Positions 1 through 8,336 of a stretch of 64,000 nucleotides of DNA are shown piece by piece. Origin of the DNA: VRUE01 sp035605695 (GTDB lineage: Bacteria > Actinomycetota > Thermoleophilia > Solirubrobacterales > 70-9). The notes under the pieces were generated by a model. That model ran no database searches and was not told the origin of the DNA. It saw nothing but the letters and a program-made list of their open reading frames with translations. The stretch spans positions 1 to 64,000 of the forward strand of contig DATNGZ010000017.1 in assembly GCA_035605695.1 (NCBI GenBank), given 5' to 3'. The translations under genes and the position numbers were made by a program. Positions within the stretch are counted from its first letter, which is position 1; the number at the start of each line of letters is the position of its first letter.

Positions 1-388
1 CCATGTCGACGTTGGCCTTGCCGCGCGAGAAGCCTTCGAGGAAGCCGGCCGAGGTGAGCTTGACCAGGTTGGCGAGGCCGGTGTCGGTCTCGGCCAGCAG
101 GGTGAGGTGGTTGCGCTCGTACTTCGGCTTCTCCTTGAGGGTCTTGACGTCGTCGACGAAGTAGGCCTCGAAGCCGGCGATCGGCTTGATCCCGTGCTTC
201 TTGCAGGCCTTATAGAGGTCGACCGCGCCGTTCATCACACCGTGGTCGGTCAGCCCCAGGGCCGGCTGGCCCATCTCGGCGGCCCGGGCCGCCATCGCGT
301 CGATCTTGCAGGCGCCATCGAGCAGCGAGTACTCGCTGTGGGCGTGGAGGTGGACGGCGGAGGCGCTACTCACGGCAGCGTCGATCAT
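1..388 (-). CDS. dnaE: DNA polymerase III subunit alpha, N-terminal part (cut by window edge)
   Basis: This is the 5' end of the replicative polymerase gene; the rest lies beyond base 1. The translated start carries the PHP-domain signature HLHAHSEYSLLDGA at residues ~13-26, followed by GLTDHGVMNGAVDLYKACKK and GFEAYFVDD, as in bacterial DnaE. The ATG at 388 gives MIDAAVSSAS; a GTG at 373 gives MSSASAVHLHAHSEYS, closer to the usual family length before the HLH motif. Neither has a clear Shine-Dalgarno. The 17 bases from the GTG are identical to those at the nadD start near 28,000. The gene is preceded by palindromic element A1. Confidence 0.93.
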   Translation of the reverse strand, partial: MIDAAVSSASAVHLHAHSEYSLLDGACKIDAMAARAAEMGQPALGLTDHGVMNGAVDLYKACKKHGIKPIAGFEAYFVDDVKTLKEKPKYERNHLTLLAETDTGLANLVKLTSAGFLEGFSRGKANVDM

Positions 389-456
389 GCCAATCAGCTC
401 AGATGGAGCGAGCTGCTTTTGCGCGTCTTCCGCGCATGTTGCGTGGTATTTGGGAC

Positions 457-570
457 GGCAGATCCCGGGGAGGGGTTCCGCTTAACTTTTTCGATGGAGA
501 GTCACCTGCTGGCGCCGCAAGGTGGACGCCGAAAAAGTACAAGACGCTTCACCCCTCCCCGGGATCTGCC
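457..570. repeat. Palindromic element A1 (constant core, locus-specific 20-bp arms)
   Basis: Perfect 20-bp inverted repeat, 457-476 against 551-570, enclosing a 74-base core. Read on the minus strand the core begins GCGTCTTGTACTTTTTCGG and ends CGAAAAAGTTAAGCGGA, and the two ends also pair with each other. Other copies lie at 14,421, 42,878 and 52,055, all with different arms. This one starts at the stop codon of the 571-1605 gene and lies before dnaE, so it could act as a terminator. Confidence 0.9.
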
Positions 571-1605
571 CTAGCCGCAGACCCAGGCGCCTGGTCCGGA
601 GTCCGCCCAAATTTCTGAAGCTATGCGGTCCTGTTCGGGCTTCGGGGCGTTTTGGGGTTCGCCTTGGCCGCCGTAGAGTTCCCAGGTGGAGGGGAGGATT
701 TGGTAGGCGCCGCCGGCACCGCTGGATGCGTTGATCGCGCCGTAGTTGCCGCCCGACTCGCACATCACGATGTAGGCCGGGATCGAGAAGGGACCGCCGA
801 GCCAGCGTTCTACTTCGTCTTCGGCTTCAGCGGCGCTGATCCGTTCGGCTTCGGCTGCCTTGGCCGCCTCGATGTCCTTGACCCAGCCGCCGATCTGCGA
901 TTTCAGCGATGCGAGCGAGGCCGAACGGGCGGCGGCAACCGAGTGCAGGTGCACAGCCGCGGCTTCGGCACTCTGCTTCACCGCGGAAATTTCCGAGCGG
1001 GCCGCGGCGAGCCGTTCATCGTAAGCATCGGCCTTGGCTTTAAGCGCCGCGACCAGCTTCAGCTCGTGAGTGACCGAGCGGCGCACCTGCTCGACCCGGC
1101 GCGCTAGGTCCGAATCGGACTGCTCGATGCGGTCGAGGTATTCGGTCCTCGCCGCCAGCTCTTCAAAGTCGCTCGAGGCGAGGATCACGCTGGCGGTGCT
1201 CGGCGAGCCGCTCTCGTAGATCGCCACGAGCCGCTGCGAGAGAACCCCACGCGCCCGGCGGAGGCGCTTCTTCTCGGCAGCGAGATGGCGCTGGGTAGCC
1301 TCGACTTCGCCGGCCAGCCGCGCCGCCCGTTCTTCGCCGTGGGCGAGCAGACTGGTGAGCTTTTCTTCGCGGGCCCTTGCCACGGCCGCCTCCTCCTGCG
1401 CCGCCGCGAGTTCGGCCTGAGCCGCCTGCAGCTTCGAGGCAAGCGAACCCGCTTCGCTGCGCGCCGCCGCGACCTTGGCCTGCAGGCCGTCGATGTTGGC
1501 GCCATCGGCGGTAGCTGCCAGCAGCAGTGCCGAGGCCAGCAATGCAAAGGAGAGGATGGCAAGGCGGCCGTGGCCACCTGCCTTTGTCGCGATAGACCGC
1601 GCCAC
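571..1605 (-). CDS. Secreted coiled-coil protein with C-terminal transglycosylase (Rpf-like) domain
   Basis: 344 residues. An N-terminal signal or anchor (hydrophobic stretch about residues 15-33, ending AATADGA) is followed by ~200 residues of Ala/Glu-rich coiled coil, as in peptidoglycan hydrolases of the PcsB/NlpC N-terminal type. The last ~80 residues match the resuscitation-promoting-factor/lysozyme-like fold: IPAYIVMCESGGNYGAIN with the candidate catalytic Glu, then GAYQILPSTWELYGG and a final Trp-Val-Cys-Gly. It probably cleaves or remodels peptidoglycan outside the membrane. The exact bond cut cannot be told from sequence. Transcription runs towards dnaE; element A1 follows the stop. 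Confidence 0.85.
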   Translation of the reverse strand: MARSIATKAGGHGRLAILSFALLASALLLAATADGANIDGLQAKVAAARSEAGSLASKLQAAQAELAAAQEEAAVARAREEKLTSLLAHGEERAARLAGEVEATQRHLAAEKKRLRRARGVLSQRLVAIYESGSPSTASVILASSDFEELAARTEYLDRIEQSDSDLARRVEQVRRSVTHELKLVAALKAKADAYDERLAAARSEISAVKQSAEAAAVHLHSVAAARSASLASLKSQIGGWVKDIEAAKAAEAERISAAEAEDEVERWLGGPFSIPAYIVMCESGGNYGAINASSGAGGAYQILPSTWELYGGQGEPQNAPKPEQDRIASEIWADSGPGAWVCG

Positions 1606-1662
1606 GAAGCAAGCGAGGCTAGCGGACTTTGTTAGCGAACCCTTACAAGTTGTCGATAGCGC

Positions 1663-1721
1663 GCAAGGCGCCTTGCAAGTGCAACGCGTTACGTCTTTGG
1701 GAGCACCGTAAAGCGTTGCAC
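1663..1721. repeat. 14-bp palindrome plus hairpin B1
   Basis: 1663-1676 is a perfect 14-bp palindrome (GCAAGGCGCCTTGC). It is followed by a 15-bp inverted repeat with one mismatch, GTGCAACGCGTTACG (1679-1693) against CGTAAAGCGTTGCAC (1707-1721). The latter belongs to a family whose right half ends CGTTGCAC(C); other copies lie at 31,816, 33,745 and 55,542. It sits between the end of the 51-aa gene and the start of the transglycosylase-like gene. Confidence 0.75.
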
Positions 1722-1731
1722 CTGGGCGGGC

Positions 1732-1887
1732 TCAGCCCTCGGGGACGTTGCGGCTCGCCAGGTAGGCAGCGATCGCGATGCCGGCGATGGCGACGGCGGC
1801 CCCGATGCGGATCTGGCGCCGGTAGCGGCGGCGGACGTACTTGAACGCAAAGCGGATCGCGGTCTTGCCGAGCTTGTCGTATGTCAT
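1732..1887 (-). CDS. Small cationic membrane protein, 51 aa
   Basis: Short ORF starting MTYDKLGKTAIRFAFKYV, then an Arg-rich stretch (RRRYRRQIR) and one hydrophobic segment (AAVAIAGIAIAAYLA, about residues 30-44) before a short tail NVPEG. The start codon overlaps the argG stop as ATGA, and GGAGGACG lies just upstream, so translation coupled to argG is likely. The pattern suggests a single-pass inner-membrane protein with its basic N-terminus in the cytoplasm. I do not recognise a family; a role in arginine metabolism is only suggested by position. Confidence 0.72.
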   Translation of the reverse strand: MTYDKLGKTAIRFAFKYVRRRYRRQIRIGAAVAIAGIAIAAYLASRNVPEG

Positions 1888-3161
1888 TGCGCGTCCTCCT
1901 CCCCGCGCTGGCGAATCCGGTGAGCCATCCGCGACTGCAGTGACCAGAGCTCAATGAAGCCCGGCGATGCGGTCTGGGAGAAGAGTCCGCCGGACTGGTC
2001 AAAAGAAGCGAGGTCGGCGTCGTAGACGGCGTTGGGCGAGCAGCGGGTCACAACTCTGGCGCTGCCCTTAAAGAGCTTCAGCCCGATCGTGCCCGTTACC
2101 TGGGCGTTGACGGCCTCCATGTAGGCGTCGAGGTCAGTGCGCAGCGGCTCCCACCAGAGGCCGGCGTAGACCAGGTAGGCCCACTTGTTGTCGAGCTCAG
2201 GCTTGAACTGGTTCTGGTGGATCGTCCCGACCAGCTTCTCCAGCTCCTGGTGCGCGGGAAGCAGGATCGCGGCTGCCGGCACCTCGTAGATGTCGCGCAC
2301 CTTGAGGCCGACGATGCGGTCCTCGATGTGGTCGACGATGCCGACGCCGTGGCGGCAGCCGATCTCCGCGGCGCGTTCAATCAGGTCGACCAGCCCCAGC
2401 CGCTCTCCGTTGAGAGCGACGGGAACACCGGCCTCGAACTCGACCGTGACCGTCTCGGCCTCGTCGGGCGCCAGTTCGGGGCGGGTGACCAGCTGGAAGA
2501 CATCGTCCTCGGGCGCGTGGTCGAGGTCCTCGATCCAGCGCCCCTCCGAGGAGCGCCCCCAGAGGTTGTCGTCGATCGAGTAAGGCGCCACCTCGGTGCC
2601 GCCCTTGACCGGGATGCCATGCTCGCGGGCGTAGGCGATCTCCTCCTCGCGGCCCATCTGCCAGGAGCGCACCGGCGCGATCGTCTTCAGCTCCGGCGCC
2701 AGCGTCGCCACCGTTGCCTCGATCCGCACCTGGTCGTTGCCCTTACCGGTGCAGCCGTGGGCAATCGTGTCGCAACCGGTCTGGCGCGCGTAGTCAACCG
2801 CGAGCTTGGCGATCAGCGGCCGACCGAGCGCGGTGAAGAGCGGGTAGCCGCCGCCGTAGAGGGCGTTGGCCTTGATCGCCGGCAGCACGTAGGAGGCGGC
2901 GAACTCCTCGCGGGCGTCGACGACGTGGCACTCGAGAGCGCCCAGCCGCTTCGCCTTCTCCTCGATCACGGTGTAATCCTCGCCGGGCTGACCGAGGTTG
3001 ACGGTCAGACAGACGACCTCGGCGCCGTAGGAGTCCTGGATCCACTTCAGCATCACGCTGGTGTCGAGACCGCCCGAGTAGAGCAGCAGCACGCGCCGGA
3101 CCTCGGCGGGATCGGCCTCGTAGGAGGCCGTGCGGACCTGTGCGGGAGAGTCGGGGGTCAC
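1884..3161 (-). CDS. argG: Argininosuccinate synthase
   Basis: 425 residues. Joins citrulline and aspartate, using ATP, to give argininosuccinate, the penultimate step of arginine synthesis. The ATP-pyrophosphatase signature LLLYSGGLDTSVMLKW lies at residues ~25-40, with AHGCTGKGNDQVRIE at ~125 and the aspartate/citrulline-binding region downstream, all as in the family. The GTG start at 3161 directly follows the TAA of the upstream gene (TAAGTG), implying translational coupling. The leading ~20 residues before the ATP loop look poorly conserved. It is the distal biosynthetic gene of the argCJBD cluster, separated from argD by two unknown genes. Confidence 0.96.
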   Translation of the reverse strand: MTPDSPAQVRTASYEADPAEVRRVLLLYSGGLDTSVMLKWIQDSYGAEVVCLTVNLGQPGEDYTVIEEKAKRLGALECHVVDAREEFAASYVLPAIKANALYGGGYPLFTALGRPLIAKLAVDYARQTGCDTIAHGCTGKGNDQVRIEATVATLAPELKTIAPVRSWQMGREEEIAYAREHGIPVKGGTEVAPYSIDDNLWGRSSEGRWIEDLDHAPEDDVFQLVTRPELAPDEAETVTVEFEAGVPVALNGERLGLVDLIERAAEIGCRHGVGIVDHIEDRIVGLKVRDIYEVPAAAILLPAHQELEKLVGTIHQNQFKPELDNKWAYLVYAGLWWEPLRTDLDAYMEAVNAQVTGTIGLKLFKGSARVVTRCSPNAVYDADLASFDQSGGLFSQTASPGFIELWSLQSRMAHRIRQRGEEDAQ

Positions 3162-3509
3162 TTACGGGGCGCCGATGCCGCCGCTGCCGTTTTCTTCTTC
3201 TGGCGGCGTGGTGGTCGTCGTTTCAGTCGGAGTCGTGGTGGTTTCCGACGTGGTCGTCGTTTCGGTCGGGGTCGAGGTGGTGGTCTCGGTGGTCGAGCCG
3301 GTTGTGGTCTCGGTCGTCGCGCTCGTTTCGTTGGGAACGGTCGTTACGGTCGAGGTCGAGCCGCCGCTGTCGCCGCTATTGGCGATCACCACGACGGCGA
3401 GCACCAAGCCGACGATGACGGCGATCAGCGCGGCGACGAGCAGGCGCATGTTGCCGTGCGGTTTGTGCTCGTCGGGCTGGCGCATCATCCGGGTCGGGTC
3501 CTCGTGCAT
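3162..3509 (-). CDS. Single-pass membrane protein with Thr/Glu-rich extracellular tail
   Basis: 115 residues. A short polar N-terminus (MHEDPTRMMRQPDEHKPH) is followed by one strong transmembrane segment (LLVAALIAVIVGLVLAVVVI, ~23-42). The remaining ~65 residues are low-complexity Thr/Ser/Glu/Pro repeats of the form TTTETTT, ending GGIGAP. The tail resembles O-glycosylatable wall-spanning linkers of actinobacterial surface proteins, but carries no domain. It lies inside the arginine cluster directly before argG. Function unknown; the location alone is not evidence of an arginine role. Confidence 0.75.
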   Translation of the reverse strand: MHEDPTRMMRQPDEHKPHGNMRLLVAALIAVIVGLVLAVVVIANSGDSGGSTSTVTTVPNETSATTETTTGSTTETTTSTPTETTTTSETTTTPTETTTTTPPEEENGSGGIGAP

Positions 3510-3513
3510 GGTC

Positions 3514-3676
3514 AGTGCCCTGTCTCGTGACGTCGGCCGAGAAATGAGGAGGTCCAGGCGCCGCCAGACAAGGACGCAGGGAGCCCGAATAGCAGCGCTA
3601 TTTGGGCGACTGAGGACGCGGTATGGCGGTGATCTGGGGCCGTCATTTCCGGCCAGACGTTACGTGACAGGGCACT
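3514..3676. repeat. Long imperfect palindrome E (~160 bp)
   Basis: Almost the whole intergenic space folds back on itself. The outer arms AGTGCCCTGTC (3514) and GACAGGGCACT (ending 3676) pair perfectly, then CGTGACGTCGGCCG pairs imperfectly with CGGCCAGACGTTACG. Next GAAATGAGGAGGTCCAGGCG pairs with its partial complement near 3625-3650, and the centre has CCCGAATAGC against GCTATTTGGG. No second copy is seen here. It follows the stop of the 147-aa gene and could terminate transcription or be a degenerate foldback element. Confidence 0.75.
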
Positions 3677-4119
3677 TACTCCTCCGGTCCGAGTATCGCG
3701 TCGAGTATCTCGCTGGTGTCCTCGATCTCGAAACCGTTGCGCAGCCGTTGCTCGATCTCGGCGCGGCTGCTGCCGGATACAGCCATCTGGGTCGCGAGCA
3801 GGCGGGCACCGGCGGCACTCGAGCGAGGCCCTGGCGCGGCAGCCGACTCCGACGCCGTCTCGACCGGGCGCAGGTGGGGCTCGGCGCGCGGCGCGGCGTG
3901 CAGCTGGGGATCGAGCTCGTCGGCGAGGGCGCGCAGGCGCTCGGCGACGATCCGGTCGGCACGGGCACCGGCCTCCTGGAGCTGGCGGCGAGCCTGCTCC
4001 TCGGCGTCGTCGATCACTTTCGAGGCGGCCTGCTCAGCTGCCTCGACGATCGCCGCCAGGCGCTCTGCCGTGCTGCTGGTCAGCGCGCGCGGCTCGCGTG
4101 GTCGCTTATCCGAGCTCAT
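3676..4119 (-). CDS. Hypothetical protein with helical, coiled-coil N-terminal half
   Basis: 147 residues. After a basic N-terminus, residues ~15-70 form a charged amphipathic helix (ERLAAIVEAAEQAASKVI and EEQARRQLQEAGARADRIV), typical of coiled coils. A Pro/Ala-rich linker follows, then a compact C-terminal segment (ARLLATQMAVSGSSRAEIEQ) ending with an acidic stretch. The gene overlaps the argD stop by 14 bases, so it is co-translated with the arginine genes. No catalytic motif is seen and I do not recognise the family; the helical part resembles DivIVA-type or peptidoglycan-associated scaffolds only loosely. Confidence 0.7.
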   Translation of the reverse strand: MSSDKRPREPRALTSSTAERLAAIVEAAEQAASKVIDDAEEQARRQLQEAGARADRIVAERLRALADELDPQLHAAPRAEPHLRPVETASESAAAPGPRSSAAGARLLATQMAVSGSSRAEIEQRLRNGFEIEDTSEILDAILGPEE

Positions 4120-5305
4120 TGGCCGCGTAGCTTAGGAGTGCGTCGCCGATCGCGCCAACGGCCCGTTCGATTTGGGCCGAATCGACCGTCAGCGGCGGCA
4201 GCAGGCGCAACGTTCCGGGCTCGGGCACGTTGACGATCAGGCCGCGCTCGAGCAGGGCGGCGCCGAGGGCCGCGGCATCGATTCCGTCCTTCAGCCCGAC
4301 ACCGACCATCAGGCCGCGGCCGCGCACCTCGCGCACCGCGTCGAGGGCGAGCAGGCCCTCGCGCAGCTGGGCGCCGCGCTCACGCACGCCGCGCAGCAAC
4401 ACCGGGTCGTCGACGATCTCGAGCACGGCCAAAGCGGCGACGCTGGCGATCGGGCCGGCGGCGAAGGTCGAGCCGTGATCCCCCGGCTCCAGCACCTCGC
4501 CAGCCTCCGGGGTGGTCACGCAGGCGCCGATCGGCATGCCGCCGCCGAGCGCCTTGGCGCTGGTCAAAACGTCGGGGCGGACGGGGGTCTGCTCGTAAGC
4601 CCAGAGCGATCCTGTCCTGCCCATGCCGGTCTGGATCTCGTCGAAGATCAGCAGCGCGCCGGCCTCGTCGCAGGCCTCGCGCGCGGCAAGCAGCGCCTCG
4701 TCGCTGACCGGGTAGATGCCGGCCTCGCCCTGGATCGGCTCGATCAGAACCGCGGCGGTGCTCTCGCCGACCGCGGCGCGCAGCGCCGCCGCGTCGTTCA
4801 GCGGCACCGAGCGGAAGCCGGGCAGCATCGGCGCCAGCGCGGGGTTGGCGGCGAGCGCCGGGGTCGCCGAGAGGGCACCGTAGGTGCGGCCGTGGAAGTC
4901 GCGCTCGAAGCTGACGATCTGCGGCGCCTCGATCCCGCGCCGGTGGGCGTGCTTGCGGGCGATCTTGATCGCGCACTCGTTCGCCTCGGTGCCGGAGTTG
5001 GAGAAGAAGACGCGGCCGCCGAGGCTCGACTCGGCCAGCCCCTCGGCCAGCCGCACCATCGGCTCGGTGTAGAAGAGGTTGGAGGTGTGCATCAGGCGAC
5101 CGGCCTGCTCGCGGACCGCCTCGACCACCTCAGGGTTGCAGTGGCCGACCGAGCAGACGGAGATCCCGGCGAGGAAATCGAGGTACTCATTGCCCTCGGC
5201 GTCCCAGAGCAGGGCGCCCTCGCCGCGCACGAACTCGACCGGCGCCCGCTTGTAGGTCCGCATCAGGTAGCGCTCCTCGAGCGCCTGCAGGTCGGTCAGG
5301 TTCAC
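4106..5305 (-). CDS. argD: Acetylornithine aminotransferase
   Basis: 399 residues, class III PLP-dependent aminotransferase. Converts N-acetylglutamate semialdehyde to N-acetylornithine with glutamate as amino donor. Seen: FSNSGTEANECAIKIARK (PLP phosphate-binding, ~100), FDEIQTGMGRTG (~220), and LTSAKALGGGMPIGA with the PLP Lys at ~250. The start ATG overlaps the argB stop-side sequence by 4 bases in ATGA form, and the end overlaps the next gene by 14 bases, so this is a polycistronic unit. Some family members also act on succinyl-diaminopimelate; context favours arginine. Confidence 0.95.
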   Translation of the reverse strand: MNLTDLQALEERYLMRTYKRAPVEFVRGEGALLWDAEGNEYLDFLAGISVCSVGHCNPEVVEAVREQAGRLMHTSNLFYTEPMVRLAEGLAESSLGGRVFFSNSGTEANECAIKIARKHAHRRGIEAPQIVSFERDFHGRTYGALSATPALAANPALAPMLPGFRSVPLNDAAALRAAVGESTAAVLIEPIQGEAGIYPVSDEALLAAREACDEAGALLIFDEIQTGMGRTGSLWAYEQTPVRPDVLTSAKALGGGMPIGACVTTPEAGEVLEPGDHGSTFAAGPIASVAALAVLEIVDDPVLLRGVRERGAQLREGLLALDAVREVRGRGLMVGVGLKDGIDAAALGAALLERGLIVNVPEPGTLRLLPPLTVDSAQIERAVGAIGDALLSYAANELG

Positions 5306-6141
5306 GGCGTCACCATCGTGCCGATGCCGGCGTCGGTGAAGAGCTCGAGCAGCAGCGAGTGCGGCTTGCGGCCGTCGATGATGTGGGCCGACTGGGCGCC
5401 ACCGCGGATCGCTTCGACGCAGGCGCCGAGCTTTGGGCGCATGCCGCCTTCGATCTGCCCGAGCCGCGCGGCCACCTCGTCGACGGTGGCGCGGCTGATC
5501 AGTGAGCCGGGATCCTCGGCATCGGCCCGCCAGCCCTCGACGTCGGTGAGGAAGATCGCCTTGTGCGCGCCGAGCGCCGCGGCGACCTTGCCGGCCGCCT
5601 CGTCGGCGTTGACGTTGTAGGACTGGCCGGCGCGGTCGGAGGCGGCCGAGGCGATAACAGGGATGTAGTCGGCGGCGATGTGGTTGAGCACGTCAACGTC
5701 GACCCGCTCGATCGAGCCGACGAAGCCGACCTCCTCGGCGTTGGCGACCGGCGATACCTCAAAGAGCGAGCCGTCCTCGCCGGAGAGTCCGACCGCCGGC
5801 TGTCCGTGGCGGTTGAGGCGCTGGACGATGTCGGAGTTGAGCTTGCCAAGCAGGACCATCTTCGCCACCTCGACCGTCTCCGCATCGGAGACGCGCAGGC
5901 CGTGGTGGAAGCGCACCTCCATGCCGAGCCGCTTCATGTACTCGCTGATCTCGGGGCCGCCACCGTGCACGACAACCGGGTCGAGCCCGACGTACTTGAG
6001 CAGGACGACATCGGTGGCGAAGGCCTCGCGCAGCTCTTCCTCGCGCATCGCCGCACCGCCGTACTTGATCACCACGGTGCGGCCGTGGAACTCCTTGATG
6101 TAGGGCAGTGCCTCGAGCAGTGTGTCGACGTTTGCGGTCAT
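5302..6141 (-). CDS. argB: Acetylglutamate kinase
   Basis: 279 residues, amino-acid kinase fold. Phosphorylates N-acetylglutamate, the second step of the acetylated arginine pathway. The nucleotide/substrate motifs VVIKYGGAAM (~22), VVHGGGPEI (~58) and NVNADEAAGKVAAAL (~180) are as in ArgB, and the C-terminus ends LFTDAGIGTMV, as usual. An N-terminal helix (~15 residues before VVIKYGG) suggests the arginine-sensitive hexameric class, which is inference. It lies between argJ (9-bp gap) and argD (4-bp overlap). Confidence 0.96.
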   Translation of the reverse strand: MTANVDTLLEALPYIKEFHGRTVVIKYGGAAMREEELREAFATDVVLLKYVGLDPVVVHGGGPEISEYMKRLGMEVRFHHGLRVSDAETVEVAKMVLLGKLNSDIVQRLNRHGQPAVGLSGEDGSLFEVSPVANAEEVGFVGSIERVDVDVLNHIAADYIPVIASAASDRAGQSYNVNADEAAGKVAAALGAHKAIFLTDVEGWRADAEDPGSLISRATVDEVAARLGQIEGGMRPKLGACVEAIRGGAQSAHIIDGRKPHSLLLELFTDAGIGTMVTP

Positions 6142-6150
6142 CGCTCTTTC

Positions 6151-7308
6151 TTAGGTCGTGTACTCGGCGTTGATGCGGACGTACTCGTAGCCAAGGTCGG
6201 AGAACCAGACGTGGGCGCTGTACTCGCCGCGATCGAGGCGCAGGCCGATCTCGGCCTCGGCGACGTCGGCGGCCAGCTCCGCGTTATCGATCGTCTCGCC
6301 GCCGATCTCCTCCAGATCCTCACCCGCCAGCGCCATACCGGCGGCCTGGGCGATCCGTCCCCAGTTCTGGTCGCGGCCGAACAGTGCGGTCTTGACCAGC
6401 GGTGAGTTGGCGATCGCGCGGGCGACCCGCTCGGCCTCGGCCTGCGAAGCGGCGCCGTTCACCTCGATGCGACCGACCCGCGACGACCCCTCACCGTCGG
6501 CGACGACCTCGATCGCCAGCTGCAAGAGAACCGCCTCGAGCAGGCCGGCGGGCAGCGGCTCCCTCGCCGTGCCGGTCGCCTGCAGCAGCACGGTGTCGTT
6601 GGTGCTCATCTGCCCGTCGACGGTGATCCGCTCGAAGGAGGCGTCGCTTGCGGCCCGCAGGGCTGCGTCGGGGTCCTCCACCACCGCATCGGTCTGCACG
6701 AAGCAGAGCATCGTCGCCATATTCGGCTGGATCATGCCGCCGCCCTTGGCCTGGGCGGAAAGGGTCACGCCTCCAGCCCGCAGGGTGCAACGCTTGGGCC
6801 AGCGGTCGGTGGTCAGGATCGCCTCGGAGAAGGTGACGCCGCCGCTCTCAGACAGGGCTTCGGAGGCCTCGCCGATCCCGCCGAGGACGGCCTCGATCGG
6901 CAAGGGCACACCGATCACGCCGGTCTCGGCGACGGCGACGGTCTCCGGGCGCAGCCCCAGCTTCGTCGCTGCCTCGTCGCACATCGCGACCGCGTCGGCG
7001 TAGCCCTGCTCCCCGGTCTCGGCGTTGGCGTTGCCGGCGTTGACAACGGCGGCGCGGATCGAGTCCCGCTCGCAGCGCTTGCGGATCACCCGGACCGGCG
7101 CCGCGGCCGAGGCATTGCGGGTGAGCAGAACCGCTGAGGACACCTGCTCGGCGTCGCAGACGATCAGGCCGACATCGGTCTTGCCGCCGCCCTTGAGGCC
7201 GCAGTGGGCGCCTCCGGCGCGAAACCCCGGCGCGAGTTGGGCGGGATCGAGCTCCTCCACCCCGGCGGGGGGCTCGACCCAGCGCGACTTAAAGAAGGAG
7301 TCGCTCAT
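6151..7308 (-). CDS. argJ: Glutamate N-acetyltransferase / amino-acid acetyltransferase
   Basis: 385 residues from the ATG at 7308 (MSDSFFKSRWVEPPAG), which overlaps the argC stop as ATGA; an open frame continues upstream but only inside argC. ArgJ transfers acetyl groups from acetylornithine to glutamate. It carries AAVVNAGNANAETGEQGYAD and the self-cleavage site NMATMLCF, where the Thr becomes the N-terminal nucleophile of the beta chain. VDGQMSTNDTVLL and the C-terminal GYEYVRINAEYTT are also typical. Because ArgJ recycles acetyl, argA may be dispensable; whether it is bifunctional cannot be read here. Confidence 0.95.
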   Translation of the reverse strand: MSDSFFKSRWVEPPAGVEELDPAQLAPGFRAGGAHCGLKGGGKTDVGLIVCDAEQVSSAVLLTRNASAAAPVRVIRKRCERDSIRAAVVNAGNANAETGEQGYADAVAMCDEAATKLGLRPETVAVAETGVIGVPLPIEAVLGGIGEASEALSESGGVTFSEAILTTDRWPKRCTLRAGGVTLSAQAKGGGMIQPNMATMLCFVQTDAVVEDPDAALRAASDASFERITVDGQMSTNDTVLLQATGTAREPLPAGLLEAVLLQLAIEVVADGEGSSRVGRIEVNGAASQAEAERVARAIANSPLVKTALFGRDQNWGRIAQAAGMALAGEDLEEIGGETIDNAELAADVAEAEIGLRLDRGEYSAHVWFSDLGYEYVRINAEYTT

Positions 7309-8336
7309 CTCAGCCCCATCGTCTCCGCGAGCCCCAGCATCAGGTTGAGGTTCTGCACGCCCTGCCCGGAAGCGCCCTTCCAGAGGTTGTCGAGCGCCGA
7401 GAAGGCCAGCACCCTCCCCCGCTCCTCGACCGTGACGTAGACGTGGCACTCGTTGGTGTCGCGCACGTCGCGCAGGCCGGGTGGGCCGTCGACGACGTGG
7501 ACGAAGGGCTCGTCGGCGTAGCGCTCGCGGTAGAGCGCCTGCACCGCGTCCTTGGAAAGCGGCTCGCTGGTCTGGGCGTAGCAACTGGTCAGCTCGCCCT
7601 GGTCGAGCGGCAGCAGGTGGGGGACGAAGGTGACCGGCGCCGGGCTGCCCAGCGCCGCCAACTCCTGTTCGATCTCGGGCCGGTGACGGTGCCCCTCGGT
7701 CTTGTAGGCGAAAGCGTTCTCGTCCATCGAGACGTAGTGCATCGCGTCACCGCCGCCGCGACCGGCACCGGAGACGCCCTGCTTGGCGTCGATGACGACG
7801 TCGGCGAGTAGGCCCTTTTCGGCCAGTGGCGCCAGCGCGAGCACGCTCGCGGTCGGATAGCAGCCGGGGGTGGCGACCAGCTTCGCCGCGCGCAGCTCGT
7901 CGCGGTACATCTCGGTCAGCCCGTAGATGCCCTCGCCGAAGAGCTCGGCGGCGCCGTGCTCGCCGTACCAGCGCTCGTAGGTAGCGAGATCACGCAAGCG
8001 GAAATCAGCCGAGAGATCGACGACGAGCACACCGTGACCCCGCAGCGCGGCCACCGCCGGCGCCGAGGCTCCGTGCGGGTAGGCGACGATCGCCGCGTCG
8101 ATCCCGTCGAGCCGGTCGAGGTCGAGCTCGGTCAGCTCGAGCGGCACCCGGTAGCGCGGGTAAAGGCGATCGAGCCGCTTGCCGGCGTCGCTGCGCGAGG
8201 TGACCGCGACCAGTTCCAGCTTCGGGTGGCGCCAAACGATCTGCGCCGCGAGCGCACCGGTGAAACCGGAAGCGCCGGCGATAAGGACCCGGGCGGCGGG
8301 GTCGCCGTGGAGCGGCTGTGCGTTGACCTCAGCCAC
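7305..8336 (-). CDS. argC: N-acetyl-gamma-glutamyl-phosphate reductase
   Basis: 343 residues. NADPH-dependent reduction of acetylglutamyl phosphate to the semialdehyde. An N-terminal Rossmann motif (VLIAGASGFTGALAAQIV, ~18-35) is followed by the catalytic Cys in VATPGCYPTASVLAL (~155) and the substrate loop KQGVSGAGRGGG. Its start overlaps the end of pheT by 8 bases, linking the arginine genes to the pheST unit. Full family length. Confidence 0.96.
   Translation of the reverse strand: MAEVNAQPLHGDPAARVLIAGASGFTGALAAQIVWRHPKLELVAVTSRSDAGKRLDRLYPRYRVPLELTELDLDRLDGIDAAIVAYPHGASAPAVAALRGHGVLVVDLSADFRLRDLATYERWYGEHGAAELFGEGIYGLTEMYRDELRAAKLVATPGCYPTASVLALAPLAEKGLLADVVIDAKQGVSGAGRGGGDAMHYVSMDENAFAYKTEGHRHRPEIEQELAALGSPAPVTFVPHLLPLDQGELTSCYAQTSEPLSKDAVQALYRERYADEPFVHVVDGPPGLRDVRDTNECHVYVTVEERGRVLAFSALDNLWKGASGQGVQNLNLMLGLAETMGLR

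Noticed and set aside
457..570. Insertion sequence with terminal inverted repeats
   Set aside because: No transposase, core only 74 bases, and the ends differ at each locus, unlike IS or ordinary MITE ends. No target duplication was identified.
2217..3530. Plus-strand ORF of 437 aa opposite argG
   Set aside because: Antisense to a certain gene, Arg/Gly/Val-rich composition typical of GC-driven shadows.
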